From Gammaproteobacteria bacterium (GTDB lineage: Bacteria; Pseudomonadota; Gammaproteobacteria; Pseudomonadales; UBA3067): DNA of 6,632 bases. The notes under the pieces were generated by a model. That model saw only the letters and a program-made list of their open reading frames with translations. It had not been told where the DNA came from and searched no databases. The stretch covers positions 69,147-75,778 of the forward strand of contig NVVB01000001.1 in the NCBI GenBank assembly GCA_002402085.1, given 5' to 3'. Below are positions 6,358 to 6,632 of the stretch, piece by piece. The first letter of the stretch is position 1; every line of letters starts with the position of its first letter. Made by a program: the position numbers and the translations under genes.

Positions 6358-6475
6358 CTGCCGTTTTTTTTCACTAATAAGCGCTAAACGACACTTTTTG
6401 TCAGTGGTAGAGCACATAATTTTTGTCACCTTAATCACATTTTCGACCGGAAAAACCCACTTCACAGTTTTTAAT
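6358..6475 (+). promoter_or_regulatory. Conserved upstream control block (copy B)
   Basis: The second copy of the block at 4730-4847, aligned without gaps. Its islands are CTGCC plus a T8 run and CAC, CGACACTTTT (6389-6398), TTTTTGTCAC (6420-6429) and TTCACAGTTTTTAAT (6461-6475). Here the second island sits within GACA-CTTTT-TGTC, a 4 bp inverted repeat. The block ends 84 bp before a sigma-54 core, against 83 bp in copy A. Confidence 0.58.
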
Positions 6476-6482
6476 AACACCA

Positions 6483-6498
6483 GCGAATATCCATTCGC
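6483..6498 (+). promoter_or_regulatory. Putative activator site, perfect palindrome GCGAAT-atcc-ATTCGC (copy B)
   Basis: A perfect 6 bp inverted repeat with a 4 bp centre, centred about 97 bp upstream of the predicted start. Its reverse complement contains the same 14-mer as the copy A site. It is the strongest operator-like sequence in the window; I know no regulator with this consensus. Confidence 0.55.
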
Positions 6499-6559
6499 TA
6501 GTCATAATTAGACACTATAAAAATGCGGTTTAAGCCCTCAATCACGTTACATAATGACG

Positions 6560-6576
6560 TTGGCATAGCCCCTGCA
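6560..6576 (+). promoter_or_regulatory. Sigma-54 (-24/-12) promoter for a gene beyond the right edge
   Basis: TTGGCATAGCCCCTGCA matches the RpoN consensus at all but two defined positions, with GG (6562-6563) and GC (6574-6575) separated by 10 bp. The predicted start is near 6587. With a leader like that of the curlin gene, the first codon would fall around 6638, a few bases outside the window. No start codon with a good RBS is visible before 6632. Confidence 0.66.
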
Positions 6577-6632
6577 ATAGTTAAACTATCCACAGATTAA
6601 CGAGCAAAGAACGACAGAAAAGACTTTTTGAC

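Overview
The window looks like chromosomal DNA of a moderately AT-rich gammaproteobacterium, probably marine and able to store wax esters or triacylglycerol. This rests on a bacterial WS/DGAT acyltransferase, a curlin (CsgA/CsgB family) amyloid subunit, and gammaproteobacterial-style two-component proteins. The genus cannot be fixed from this sequence alone.

Layout, left to right. (1) Positions 1-1274, + strand: a WS/DGAT gene that enters from the left edge, so its N-terminus is missing. (2) 1275-1415: a short convergent gap with two hairpins. (3) 4148 down to 1416, - strand: a two-gene signalling operon. A hybrid sensor kinase (REC, a middle domain, HisKA, HATPase_c) is followed 33 bp later by a response regulator (REC, the same kind of middle domain, a helical tail) with no recognisable output domain. 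The kinase starts at TTG behind a near-perfect Shine-Dalgarno; its receiver lacks the conserved lysine, while the regulator's receiver is intact. (4) About 4149-5008: an 860 bp non-coding stretch whose right third is a complex promoter. (5) 5009-5569, + strand: a secreted curlin-repeat protein. (6) 5570-6632: no convincing gene, but ten perfect copies of a CCTCTA hexamer, a weak terminator, and at the right edge a second copy of the curlin promoter architecture.

The main observation is this pair of promoters. Both contain a -24/-12 (sigma-54, RpoN) core: TTGGTACAGTCCATGCA at 4931 and TTGGCATAGCCCCTGCA at 6560, each with the diagnostic GG-N10-GC spacing. Upstream, a 118 bp block aligns without gaps between the two (4730-4847 and 6358-6475, about 63% identity by hand count) and lies the same distance from the core to within 1 bp. 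Between block and core, each has a GCGAAT-N4-ATTC palindrome, inverted and displaced by about one helical turn relative to the other. This suggests that a sigma-54 activator controls the curlin gene, and that a co-regulated gene, plausibly a second curlin subunit, starts just past the right edge.

The neighbouring kinase/regulator pair could belong to the same surface or biofilm programme. That is only inference from proximity: neither protein has an AAA+ sigma-54 activator domain, so the activator itself must be encoded elsewhere.
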